A stretch of 64,000 bases of DNA from Apostichopus japonicus (taxonomy: Eukaryota; Echinodermata; Holothuroidea; Aspidochirotida; Stichopodidae). The stretch's first letter is position 1. Every line of letters begins with the position of its first letter. Of this stretch, positions 14,441-26,589 are shown piece by piece. The position numbers were made by a program, and so were the translations under genes. The notes beneath the pieces are model-generated. The model was given only the letters and a program-made list of their open reading frames with translations, was not told where the DNA came from and made no database searches. The stretch is from the NCBI RefSeq assembly GCF_037975245.1, contig NC_092563.1, forward strand, positions 10,441,001-10,505,000, in the 5' to 3' direction.

Positions 14441-17400
14441 ATTAAATTTCTTCAAAACGAATGTGCGGCTGAGTCTATAAAAATGTTTTGCCTCATACAA
14501 TCTTTCTCAAACTTTTACCATATGTTTAACAATTTATTAGCTACGTTTCCATGAAAAACTGGAGTGGTCCGGTCCTCACACTAGGAGTAATGAACCCCCA
14601 AAGTTACTCAATCTTACCATGTTCAACACAGTTTACACCGTTACCGGTATAAACATTAAATTTCTTCAAAACGAATGTGCGGCTGAGTCTATAAAAATGT
14701 TTTGCCTCATACAATCTTTTTCAAACTTTCTACAGTTGTTTAACTACTCATTAGCTATGTTCCCATGAAAAAACTGGAGTGGTCCGGTCCTCACACTAGG
14801 AGTAATAGACCCCCAAAGTTACTCCATCTTATCATGTTCAACACAGTTTACACCGTTACCGGTATAAACATTAAATTTTCTTCAAAACGAATGTGCGGCT
14901 GAGTCTATAAAAATGTTTTGCCTCATACAATCTTTCTCAAACTTTCTACAGTTGTTTAACTACTCATTAGCTATGTTCCCATGAAAAAACTGGAGTGGTC
15001 CGGTCCTCACACTAGGAGTAATAGACCCCCAAAGTTACTCAATCTTACCATGTTCAACACAGTTTACACCGTTACCGGTATAAACATTAAATTTCTTCAA
15101 AACGAATGTGCGGCTGAGTCTATAAAAATGTTTTGCCTCATACAATCTTTCTCAAACTTTTACCATATGTTTAACAATTTATTAGCTACGTTTCCATGAA
15201 AAAACTGGAGTGGTCCGGTCCTCACACTAGGAGTAATAGACCCCCAAAGTTACTCTATCTTATCATGTTCAACACAGTTTACTCCGTTACCGGTATAAAC
15301 ATTAAATTTTCTTCAAAACGAATGTGCGGCTGAGTCTATAAAAATGTTTTGCCTCATACAATCTTTTTCAAACTTTCTACAGTTGTTTAACTACTCATTA
15401 GCTATGTTCCCATGAAAAAACTGGAGTGGTCCGGTCCTCACACTAGGAGTAATAGACCCCCAAAGTTACTCAATCTTACCATGTTCAACACAGTTTACAC
15501 CGTTACCGGTATAAACATTAAATTTCTTCAAAACGAATGTGCGGCTGAGTCTATAAAAATGTTTTGCCTCATACAATCTTTTTCAAACTTTCTACAGTTG
15601 TTTAACTACTCATTAGCTATGTTCCCATGAAAAAACTGGAGTGGTCCGGTCCTCACACTAGGAGTAATAGACCCCCAAAGTTACTCAATCTTACCATGTT
15701 CAACACAGTTTACACCGTTACCGGTATAAACATTAAATTTCTTCAAAACGAATGTGCGGCTGAGTCTATAAAAATGTTTTGCCTCATACAATCTTTCTCA
15801 AACTTTTACCATATGTTTAACAATTTATTAGCTACGTTTCCATGAAAAAACTGGAGTGGTCCGGTCCTCACACTAGGAGTAATAGACCCCCAAAGTTACT
15901 CAATCTTATCATGTTCAACACAGTTTACACCGTTACCGGTATAAACATTAAATTTTCTTCAAAACGAATGTGCGGCTGAGTCTATAAAAATGTTTTGCCT
16001 CATACAATCTTTTTCAAACTTTCTACAGTTGTTTAACTACTCATTAGCTATGTTCCCATGAAAAAACTGGAGTGGTCCGGTCCTCACACTAGGAGTAATA
16101 GACCCCCAAAGTTACTCTATCTTATCATGTTCAACACAGTTTACTCCGTTACCGGTATAAACATTAAATTTTCTTCAAAACGAATGTGCGGCTGAGTCTA
16201 TAAAAATGTTTTGCCTCATACAATCTTTTTCAAACTTTCTACAGTTGTTTAACTACTCATTAGCTATGTTCCCATGAAAAAACTGGAGTGGTCCGGTCTT
16301 CACACTAGGGGTAATAGACCCCCAAAGTTACTCTATCTTATCATGTTCAACACAGTTTACTCCGTTACCGGTATAAACATTAAATTTTCTTCAAAACGAA
16401 TGTGCGGCTGAGTCTATAAAAATGTTTTGCCTCATACAATCTTTTTCAAACTTTCTACAGTTGTTTAACTACTCATTAGCTATGTTCCCATGAAAAAACT
16501 GGAGTGGTCCGGTCCTCACACTAGGAGTAATAGACCCCCAAAGTTACTCTATCTTATCATGTTCAACACAGTTTACTCCGTTACCGGTATAAACATTAAA
16601 TTTTCTTCAAAACGAATGTGCGGCTGAGTCTATAAAAATGTTTTGCCTCATACAATCTTTTTCAAACTTTCTACAGTTGTTTAACTACTCATTAGCTATG
16701 TTCCCATGAAAAAACTGGAGTGGTCCGGTCCTCACACTAGGAGTAATAGACCCCCAAAGTTACTCAATCTTATCATGTTCAACACAGTTTACACCGTTAC
16801 CGGTATAAACATTAAATTTTCTTCAAAACGAATGTGCGGCTGAGTCTATAAAAATGTTTTGCCTCATACAATCTTTTTCAAACTTTCTACAGTTGTTTAA
16901 CTACTCATTAGCTATGTTCCCATGAAAAAACTGGAGTGGTCCGGTCTTCACACTAGGAGTAATAGACCCCCAAAGTTACTCTATCTTATCATGTTCAACA
17001 CAGTTTACTCCGTTACCGGTATAAACATTAAATTTTCTTCAAAACGAATGTGCGGCTGAGTCTATAAAAATGTTTTGCCTCATACAATCTTTTTCAAACT
17101 TTCTACAGTTGTTTAACTACTCATTAGCTATGTTCCCATGAAAAAACTGGAGTGGTCCGGTCCTCACACTAGGAGTAATAGACCCCCAAAGTTACTCAAT
17201 CTTATCATGTTCAACACAGTTTACTCCGTTACCGGTATAAACATTAAATTTTCTTCAAAACGAATGTGCGGCTGAGTCTATAAAAATGTTTTGCCTCATA
17301 CAATCTTTCTCAATCTTTTACCATATGTTTAACAATTTATTAGCTACGTTTCCATGAAAAAACTGGAGTGGTCCGGTCCTCACACTAGGAGTAATAGACC

Positions 17401-18669
17401 CCCAAAGTTACTCAATCTTATCATGTTCAACACAGTTTACACCGTTACCGGTATAAACATTAAATTTTCTTCAAAACGAATGTGCGGCTGAGTCTATAAA
17501 AATGTTTTGCCTCATACAATCTTTTTCAAACTTTCTACAGTTGTTTAACTACTCATTAGCTATGTTCCCATGAAAAAACTGGAGTGGTCCGGTCTTCACA
17601 CTAGGAGTAATAGACCCCCAAAGTTACTCTATCTTATCATGTTCAACACAGTTTACTCCGTTACCGGTATAAACATTAAATTTTCTTCAAAACGAATGTG
17701 CGGCTGAGTCTATAAAAATGTTTTGCCTCATACAATCTTTTTCAAACTTTCTACAGTTGTTTAACTACTCATTAGCTATGTTCCCATGAAAAAACTGGAG
17801 TGGTCCGGTCCTCACACTAGGAGTAATAGACCCCCAAAGTTACTCAATCTTATCATGTTCAACACAGTTTACTCCGTTACCGGTATAAACATTAAATTTT
17901 CTTCAAAACGAATGTGCGGCTGAGTCTATAAAAATGTTTTGCCTCATACAATCTTTCTCAATCTTTTACCATATGTTTAACAATTTATTAGCTACGTTTC
18001 CATGAAAAAACTGGAGTGGTCCGGTCCTCACACTAGGAGTAATAGACCCCCAAAGTTACTCAATCTTACCATGTTCAACACAGTTTACACCGTTACCGGT
18101 ATAAACATTAAATTTCTTCAAAACGAATGTGCGGCTGAGTCTATAAAAATGTTTTGCCTCATACAATCTTTTTCAAACTTTCTACAGTTGTTTAACTACT
18201 CATTAGCTATGTTCCCATGAAAAAACTGGAGTGGTCCGGTCCTCACACTAGGAGTAATAGACCCCCAAAGTTACTCAATCTTATCATGTTCAACACAGTT
18301 TACTCCGTTACCGGTATAAACATTAAATTTTCTTCAAAACGAATGTGCGGCTGAGTCTATAAAAATGTTTTGCCTCATACAATCTTTTTCAAACTTTCTA
18401 CAGTTGTTTAACTACTCATTAGCTATGTTCCCATGAAAAAACTGGAGTGGTCCGGTCCTCACACTAGGAGTAATAGACCCCCAAAGTTACTCAATCTTAC
18501 CATGTTCAGCACAGTTTACACCGTTACCGGTATAAACATTAAATTTCTTCAAAACGAATGTGCGGCTGAGTCTATAAAAATGTTTTGCCTCATACAATCT
18601 TTCTCAAACTTTTACCATATGTTTAACAATTTATTAGCTACGTTTCCATGAAAAACTGGAGTGGTCCGG

Positions 18670-19609
18670 TCCTCACACTAGGAGTAATGAACCCCCAAAG
18701 TTACTCAATCTTATCATGTTCAACACAGTTTACTCCGTTACCGGTATAAACATTAAATTTTCTTCAAAACGAATGTGCGGCTGAGTCTATAAAAATGTTT
18801 TGCCTCATACAATCTTTCTCAAACTTTCTACAGTTGTTTAACTACTCATTACCTATGTTCCCATGAAAAAACTGGAGTGGTCCGGTCCTCACACTAGGAG
18901 TAATAGACCCCCAAAGTTACTCAATCTTATCATGTTCAACACAGTTTATTCCGTTACCGGTATAAACATTAAATTTTCTTCAAAACGAATGTGCGGCTGA
19001 GTCTATAAAAATGTTTTGCCTCATACAATCTTTCTCAATCTTTTACCATATGTTTAACAATTTATTAGCTACGTTTCCATGAAAAAACTGGAGTGGTCCG
19101 GTCCTCACACTAGGAGTAATAGACCCCCAAAGTTACTCAATCTTACCATGTTCAACACAGTTTACACAGTTACCGGTATAAACATTAAATTTCTTCAAAA
19201 CGAATGTGCGGCTGAGTCTATAAAAATGTTTTGCCTCATACAATCTTTTTCAAACTTTCTACAGTTGTTTAACTACTCATTAGCTATGTTCCCATGAAAA
19301 AACTGGAGTGGTCCGGTCCTCACACTAGGAGTAATAGACCCCCAAAGTTACTCAATCTTATCATGTTCAACACAGTTTACTCCGTTACCGGTATAAACAT
19401 TAAATTTTCTTCAAAACGAATGTGCGGCTGAGTCTATAAAAATGTTTTGCCTCATACAATCTTTTTCAAACTTTCTACAGTTGTTCAACTACTCATTAGC
19501 TATGTTCCCATGAAAAAACTGGAGTGGTCCGGTCCTCACACTAGGAGTAATAGACCCCCAAAGTTACTCAATCTTACCATGTTCAACACAGTTTACACCG
19601 TTACCGGTA
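18670..19609 (+). repeat. Higher-order block, copy 3, cut by the 7.4-kb insertion
   Basis: Offset of 9916 bp from copy 1, with the same variants (TAATGAACCCCC near 18685, CATTACCTATG near 18848, TTTACACAGTTACC near 19162, GTTGTTCAACTAC near 19482). The last monomer is interrupted after ACCGGTATA at 19611 and resumes at 27054. The part beyond the insertion continues with the TAATGAACCCCC unit that also follows copies 1 and 2. Confidence 0.85.
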
Positions 19610-19614
19610 TACCC

Positions 19615-20985
19615 AGCAAACACATAACATTATCATAACATTTTTAAAAGATCGTAGAAACGTTATAACAAAACATTTTTATATTATATAACGTTATCAT
19701 GATGTTATTTTATAACATAAAAATGTTTTAAAAATGTTTAAAAAATGTTTTGTTTTCAATATTATTTCAAAATGTTGTTAAAATATCATAAAAATATATT
19801 CTAACGTTAATTAGATGGAAATATGCATTGTGGGTATATGATGCATTAAAACTACGAAAACAATGGCACTTCATCAAATGTGATTCAAATATGCTAATAA
19901 ACTTGCATGTTAATAATAATATTTTAAAAACATTTTTAAAACGTCTTGCTATATAAAATATCTTCCTAATGTTATAATAATATTTTCTTAAAACGTTATA
20001 TCATAATGTTTTTAATTTGTTATACAATAACATTGAGGAAAATGTTTTAAAATGTTTTAAAAATGTTTTACCTACAACACTATATCAAAATGTTTTTCAA
20101 ATATCATATAAATATTTTCTAATGAAGTCAGATAAAAGTTTGCATTGTTGGTACATACGCAATAAAATTAAATAAAAAAGACTAAAAACAAACATTGCCT
20201 GCACCCTCAAATTGATTCAAATAGGTTCACAAACTTTTATATTAAAAACGTTTTCAAACATTTTTATAACGTTTTGCATCACAAAATATCTTTAAAATGT
20301 TTCAATAATATTTTCTTAAAACGTGATATCATAATGTTTTCAATGCGTTATACAATAACATTTGTAAGAAAATGTTTTTAAAATGTTTAAAAAATGTTTT
20401 ACCTTCAGCATTATATCAAAATGTTGTTCAAATATCATATAAATATTTTCTAATGAAGTCAGATAAAAGTTTGCATTGTTGGTATATACGCAATCAAATT
20501 ATAAAAAAAGACTAAAAACAAACATTGCCTGCATCCTCAAATTGATTCAAATAGGTTCACAAACTTTTATATTAAAAACGTTTTAAAAACATTTTTATAA
20601 CGTTTTGCATCACAAAATATCTTTAAATGTTTCAATAATATTTTCTTAAAACGTGATATCATGATGTTTTCAATGCGTTATACAATAACATTTGTAAGAA
20701 AATGTTTTTAAAATGTTTAAAAAATGTTTTACCTACAACATTATATCAAAATGTTGTTCAAATATCTAGTTTCCTAATGAAGTCAGATAAAATTATGCGT
20801 TGTTGGTATATACGCAAAAAAAAAACTAAAAACAATCATTGCCTGCATCCTCAAATTGATTCAAATAGGTTCACAAACTGTTATATTAAAAACGTTTTAA
20901 AAACATTTTATAACGTTTTGCATTACAAAATATCTTTAAAATGTTTCAATAATGTTTTTTTAAAACGTTATATCATAATGTTTAT
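19615..20985. repeat. Subterminal tandem repeat, unit about 325-331 bp
   Basis: AATGAAGTCAGATAAAAGTT-like landmarks at about 20121, 20452 and 20776 give periods of 331 and 324 bp; a more diverged copy lies near 19810. Each unit also repeats TTGATTCAAATAGGTTCACA and the AACGTTTTAAAAACATTTT motif. It lies just inside the left end of the 7.4-kb element, so terminal sequence appears to have been amplified. Confidence 0.85.
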
Positions 20986-21240
20986 AATTAGACTGTCGTG
21001 ATAAATCGCGGTAGTCTAATTATTATAAACGTATCTGTGGTAGATCACGTGATAGTGATTAATCACAGATACGTTTATAATAACCCTTATCCGCATTAGG
21101 GAGTGACGTCAGACCGTCAGGTCACGCTCCACTGAGCATCACTTGAAGCGGCCGCGGTTTGCAGTCGTGTTTAATCATAGATACGTTTATAATAATTAGA
21201 CTACCGTGGTTAATCACAGATACGTTTAAAATAAGTTATG
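20985..21240. repeat. Inverted-repeat cluster, MITE-like
   Basis: TAATTAGACTGTCGTGATAA at the left and TAATTAGACTACCGTGGTTA at the right surround several inverted copies of ATTATAAACGTATCTGTGG / CACAGATACGTTTATAATAA (about 21022, 21062, 21180 and 21213). This is a small fold-back repeat nested in the larger element. Confidence 0.6.
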
Positions 21241-24200
21241 ATTATAGGTTTCGGTTAGGTTCCCAAGGGTTAATATTAATGGAGCATGTTCTTTCATAAT
21301 CCCGAAATAGAAGTAAAAAGATTCAAACTTAGTTTCAAACTTAGTGTCACATGTATGAATTCCAGGAATTTGATTGGTTAAAAAAAAAAATCTCGTACGT
21401 ACGACGTATACGCGGTAAATTTAAAGCCATTACCACCAGTGTTACCAGCTTTAGCGTTTTACACTAGATTTAGCGTGTTTTAGATTTTTCTGGTGTCCTA
21501 GCGTACGTTTTTTCGTATCAAAATTGATGGTTCCCAAAAAATGACCGTATCCGAAACATTCGAGGTGAAATTCCCGCTTCGCAGTACACTTGAACCGCTA
21601 TTTATATGTTACTTTTACACAATGTTATCGCGGTCGATATATTTAAAATGAATAATGCAGAACGTACGTACAGCTGAGGCGTACGTTTGCATGTAGTAAA
21701 CGTGAGGAGCGGAACTGTGGGCCATTTTGTGAGTTTATGTATACACTACGTACACAGCCTTACCGCGGATTGAGACGAGAATCGTCTGAATTAGTTGTAT
21801 TTTTGTTGATTCTTCAGTTGTTTTGTTATGATTCTGAGCCATTATGACTTGAAGTTTGTTTAAAATAATCATATTCATAGCAATGTCTATCATATAAGTA
21901 AGTGCAATTTGTGATTGAGGTAACAGGCTACATTACATGAGCATTCATATCTATATCTAGCGTTTTCTGGGATTTTACTTTTGCAAATCTAGCGTTTTTT
22001 GGCATGTGCCGCTGGTTACGCTGATTTGCTCATTTGCCATCAACTTTGCCAACTCTGCCAACTTTGCCTTCAACTTCAAAGTTCAACTTCAAGCCCGTAC
22101 TGCTCTAGTTACTGCAGTAAGAATTACTCATTCAAGTCTGTGAATTATCCAGATTCTTTGATACTTTTCATCAGGAGTTAGGAGTAAGTCTATCGAAAAC
22201 AAGAAATAATTAGGTAAGTTTATTGTATTTTTCATAAATAATGCAAAATCAGCCTACCGTACTATAGTATAGGCTTAAAGCATTAACTTAAGGTGTACCA
22301 CTAACGTTACAGGCCTAGCCTACCCTACCACGATATGCACGTTATCACGTATTTTGTATGATGGACCCTGCGAAGTTCGGACACGTAAGAGGATCAGAGG
22401 GAATTTTCAAGCTTAAAAAAATACCTGTATGAAACAAAGTTCACCCTTTTATAGGTCAGCTTAGCAGACATTAATTGTGAAAGTTTCAACATTTTAGGAA
22501 AATTTATATAGGCTAGGGCTACTTTTTGTACAGGAAAACCAAAGAGATTGGGGCTTGTTATTTAATAATGTGTAGGCCAGGCATAGGCTACCTGATTTTG
22601 GTTAAACCTTGCAAAGAAAATGTGGGTGATTATATTACAGGTTAGGGTTTAGATATATTTCACACTATTTTTATTCCTTTTTTTACTGTTTGATTTGATT
22701 ATTAGTACAGAAAATAAACAACAAAGTTGGTTTTAGTGTTATAGGTTAGGGTACTGTACATGTTGTTGGAAACAGGTGCACGCATTATTACATCGAGCCA
22801 ATAACGTCCATTGTTGCTAAGTTCAGACAGCCGACTTAAATGGCCGCCAAAAGTTAGGGCTCGATTTTGTAATGTGCATATTTCTTTGTCAGTTTTATAT
22901 TTTTTACCTTTCTGAAAATGGTTCGGACCCTGGTTTGCAATGGTTTGCAATCAGAACATTCATGTGTAGATGACTTGTTTGAGTTTGTTTATAACTTTTT
23001 TGGGGTATCGGTACAAGATTTGTCAAGAAATTGGTCCATGTCAGGCGTAGCTTAAAATGTTCCAGTGATATGTAACACTAATATCCTATTGAATAATACA
23101 GTATAGAAGAAGCTAATTTCTTTGTTTTTTTATTAAATGGTCCCAGCCCTTTTATTTTTAACCAGAACATTTGCAGATAAATTGAATGAGTTAGAACATA
23201 ATTTTCTTGGTTCAAAGGTACAAATTTTCTCAAGACATATCTGCTTTGACATCGATATAATTGTTTCCAAACAGGAGCATCATCTAACTGAGTTTCCTGT
23301 AACAATTGTAACAGAGAGCATTTTACTGTTATCTCACCTTCCCCTTACCCTAGGAACATATTGACAATATCTTAGCTAGTAGCACAGACAGGAAGTTCTT
23401 ACATCACACCTCTCAGAAACCTCCAACTTATTAGTTCCAGGAGATCATCCACACTGTAACCTCTAGTGTAACTTTCTACAACCAAAACCCTACACCTGTT
23501 TGTGCACCTATTATTATGTAATCTTCAGCAGGATGTGTGGTCAGCTTCACAGCAGCTTAACCACTGTTTATGTAGACAGAGTAACATCCTGTCCCATCCT
23601 CTTGTAATCCATTGTAAAAGAGTATATAAGATGCAACTTTCACCATTTGTATTCAGTAGCATATATCCAGCCAAGGAAGATATCAATTTTCTAATTCTTG
23701 GCAGGAAAAGTTGAATTGTGGTCAGCTTAATCTCTGAAATCAAACAATTCGTATTAAAGTAGAGTCTCAATCAAGTATCAAAGCAACTTCAGTAAATCCC
23801 AGTAATATCTGTCCCATATATATGTAATATATAGCCCATGGCACTGATTAAACTGCAATAATGAAACTCGTATAATTAAATACCAAAGCAAATAGTCTTG
23901 ATTGTAGAAAGGAAAGAGCCGAGTCTCTTGCTTTAGTGGAACTTTATTCAAACTTTTATCAAACAAATGAACTTGTATTAAACCTGTTTTATTCCCCCCG
24001 GGGGTGGGAGGTATTTTCAGTGAGAAAAATCCTGTCACACTGGTATGGCATGTGTCCCATCGTACTAAAACAAATTGAACAATTCTAGAAATTGCCTGCA
24101 AGAATCCCCTCTAGTTGACCTGTTTGATAGAGACTCAATGAAGTATGTGAGCTTGGATAATACTGAATTGGGTGCACTTAAAGATATATAGCCTAGTATG

Positions 24201-25063
24201 AGCCCATGCACACTTCTTCTGTGGTACTCCCTATTCAGAGTGAAGTGTCAACTACCACATAGAATACAATTCCCTATAATACCCCCAATCAAACCTTACT
24301 GGGGTTGAGTATCATGAATAAATTAACTTCCTGTGTATAGACAGTAGATTGCATAAACTATGGTTGTGAAGTAGCTCATTGGGTACAAACAAGTGTCTGT
24401 GTTCAACAAAGGGAAATTGGTTTCATTGGCCCCTTAGTGGGGGATATAGGGCCTAATTGTGAAATAATATATACAAGACAGCATGACTTCCGTTGATTGT
24501 CTGGAAATCAAATTAAAGCATTGGGCTGACTGCTCGTATGTAATATGGGTGGGTATAGGTGTTTAAGGAAGATTTAGGTAACATTTGAGAGGAAATTGAA
24601 CTTTTGATTATTGCAAAATTTAAAAAAATCTGATTTAAATTAAAAAAAATCTGATTTAAAAAAAAAAAATCAACAACCCTGGTTCCAGGTTGCCCGATAT
24701 TCTCCCACTGGCAAGTTTTGAAATTAACCTGAAAAAGTCATCCAACTGTGTATATACCATAGTGTCCCCAGGTTTACATGTACAAACAAAAATATATCGA
24801 TCTGTCACTGAGTATATTTATGTGTCATAAAATTTACATTGCATACATATTAAACAGCACTACAAGTGCTGGACCCATGGGTACAGGCTCATGAGTACGG
24901 GTATGGGTAATGGCCTATACTGTAAGTACGGGTCCAAGGAAAATGAAACTGTGAGTATGGGTACCAGTACAGACTCATGAGTATGGGTACGGGTATGTAT
25001 AAAATATGTTAGCCAATTTTTTTCAAACAGATGTTTAATACTTGTTTCCTTTCATTTGTACAG
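21241..25063. other. Interior of the 7.4-kb element, no gene recognised
   Basis: No confident coding exon. A consensus splice donor TAG|GTAAGT at 22211-22219 could end a 5' exon of the transcript proposed at 25064-26258, but its upstream partner is not defined. A minus-strand frame at 22702-22950 and others nearby have no recognisable domain. A degenerate GAGTAYGGGTACGG-type minisatellite lies at about 24875-25000, and an A-rich tract ending ATCAACAACCCTG at about 24600-24682. Confidence 0.4.
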
Positions 25064-25179
25064 AAGCACTAAGGAAATGCATCAAAAATGGGAAGAGGAG
25101 CGATTTCTTGTTTGAAATCGGTGAAGTTCTTAGAAATGCCAGGAGAAATATGCCAGGAGGCAGCAACTACATGAGAAAG
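25064..25179 (+). CDS. Probable internal coding exon, unknown protein
   Basis: Preceded by a pyrimidine-rich tract and ATTTGTACAG, and followed by AAAG|GTAATT, so both borders fit GT-AG. The frame gives 38 residues, ALRKCIKNGKRSDFLFEIGE then about 18 more, ending in NYMRK. It is joined in phase 0 to the exon at 26070. The family was not recognised. It lies inside the 7.4-kb element, so it may be part of that element's own protein or captured host sequence. No upstream exon could be assigned. A damaged second copy of its 3' half lies at 25874-25927. Confidence 0.5.
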
Positions 25180-25589
25180 GTAATTGGAATTGTTTATATT
25201 AATGAAATAAACAAGATCATGTCTCTAAAGCACTTAGTGTTTGTGTAGATGTGAGTGGAACAATATTGTTAAAAAACAAATGACTCGGCACAAACTTAAT
25301 GCACTTGGTTCTGCATGGCAGAGCAGAAGAGTGATATCTGCAAAATGTTCTGAAAAATTATCATCAAATACCGTTTTTTTACCGGCCAAATCTGGAGTAA
25401 CCACCATTCCCCACCCCCTCAGATTTGGACTTGGGGAGATAGCACCCTGAGGCAAAATGTTAGATGTGGGTGTGCTAAATTTATGTGACAGAACATTCTG
25501 TCAAAGGCATCATCGCAAAGCGATACGCCATATTGTTGTGGAATCAAGGTGCCCTTTTGGGGGATAGTATATGTATATATATGTTTTAA

Positions 25590-25873
25590 AATAGCCTATG
25601 CTATGGTGTGTTAGGCTATAAAATTCACCAGTTTATGTGTATAAAATGATGAGAATAAAAAAAGACATCGTTTGAAGATTTCAAATATACGTATAGGCTT
25701 TAAATTCGCCTATGCTACAGGGTGTCAGGCTATAAAATTAACCAGTTTGTGTATAAAACGATCCGAACAGAAATTGACATCGTTTGAAGATTTAAAAAAA
25801 TATAGTTTTAGGCCTTAAATTCGCCTATGCTACAGTGTGTTAGGCTAAAAAAAATCACCAGTTTATGTGTATA
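25590..25873 (+). repeat. Intronic tandem repeat, about 115 bp, 2.5 copies
   Basis: Repeats of CCTATGCTA..GGTGT..AGGCTATAAAAT, ACCAGTTTATGTGTATAAAA and GACATCGTTTGAAGATTT start near 25590, 25705 and 25822. The last unit runs directly into the duplicated exon fragment, so the exon end appears to have been copied along with the repeat. Confidence 0.75.
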
Positions 25874-25927
25874 AGTTCTCAGAAATGCCCTAATTAATAT
25901 GCCAGGAGGCAGCAACTATATGAGAAA
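25874..25927 (+). pseudogene. Duplicated, damaged exon fragment
   Basis: GTTCTCAGAAATGCC..., ATATGCCAGGAGGCAGCAAC and ATGAGAAAGGTAA repeat the 3' half of the exon at 25064-25179 including its splice donor. The middle is changed (CTAATTA in place of the AGGAGAA segment), introducing a stop, so it cannot replace the original exon. Confidence 0.7.
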
Positions 25928-26069
25928 GGTAACCCTAATTGTTCATGTTAAATAAACAGGATGATGTATGTGTTAAGCACATCCTTGTGTAGATGGAACC
26001 ACCAGTAACTGCATGCATGTATAAGATTTTTAATAAAAATATATTACCATTGTTCTCCATATCTTATAG

Positions 26070-26258
26070 AAATCACAAGTGGCACAAAAGAGGAACACAC
26101 AGGTGTATGAATCTGAGGTTGAATCAGATGAGTGACCAGCAACTCCAGCGATTGAACCCTCATCGTTCTAGTATTGTTTTCTCAGATTTTGTTGTCTGTT
26201 TTTGTATTTGCTCTTCTAGTAATATTCTAGTGTTCTAGTATGTGTTGTCAGAAATAAA
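26070..26258 (+). CDS. Probable terminal exon with poly(A) signal
   Basis: A splice acceptor CTTATAG at 26063-26069 is followed by 21 codons beginning KSQVAQKRNTQ and ending in an acidic ESEVESDE tail, with TGA at 26133-26135. An AATAAA lies at 26253-26258. With 25064-25179 this gives a basic-then-acidic C-terminus of about 59 residues. No family recognised. The poly(A) signal inside the inserted element suggests a complete transcription unit end. Confidence 0.5.
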
Positions 26259-26589
26259 CATGTTTACATTGAACATAAATAATGTCTCTTATATTTGACT
26301 TATTATCTTGCTAATCGGGGTGGGAGTTCAGCGACAATCACTAAGTAGTTCCAGTAGCTCAAGCTACCAAGTAGCTCAAGCTCAAGTACCGCCCCTTTGT
26401 GTTCGCAAGAGCGCCGGTTGTCACGCCACAGTGACCTAGCATCCCGCTGCCAGAATTTTCGGGTACCTACTGTCAGTTCCGAGCTGCGCATGGCCAGGGG
26501 AAGAGGTGAGACACATACGACCCAGATGTGAGGTAAAGGGGGGGGGGGCGGGGTTATGGGGATATCTAATAACGTATTGTCGCTGTCAT

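Larger units (their letters stand above)
955..19609 (+). repeat. Satellite array, 215/216-bp monomer (about 86 copies)
   Basis: Near-identical head-to-tail units run without a gap. Each has CACACTAGGAGTAATAGACC, TTACCGGTATAAACATTAAA, GTGCGGCTGAGTCTATAAAA and ends ...TTCCCATGAAAAAACTGG. Two length classes occur: 215 bp (AAATTTCTTC) and 216 bp (AAATTTTCTTC). Two 3' subtypes alternate, one with TTTTACCATATGTTTAACAA and one with CTACAGTTGTTTAACTACTC. The first one or two units (955-1190) are clearly diverged, as at array edges. The 215-bp class leaves a 72-codon frame whose stop overlaps the next ATG (ATGA); the extra T breaks it. I regard these frames as by-products of the period, since there is no domain, splice site or codon-level conservation apart from overall identity. 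Confidence 0.97.

Noticed and set aside
1622-15845. Dozens of 72- to 93-codon frames starting MKKLEWSGPH
   Set aside because: They are the satellite monomer read in one frame; the 216-bp monomers break it, no domain is present, and the longer versions only extend into the previous unit.
955-19609. CENP-B-box in the satellite
   Set aside because: The closest word (TTCGTTTTGAAG) does not fit the TTCGNNNNANNCGGG pattern, so no centromere claim is made.
24875-25000. Regulatory repeat upstream of the exon at 25064
   Set aside because: A degenerate GGGTA-type minisatellite with no evidence of function.
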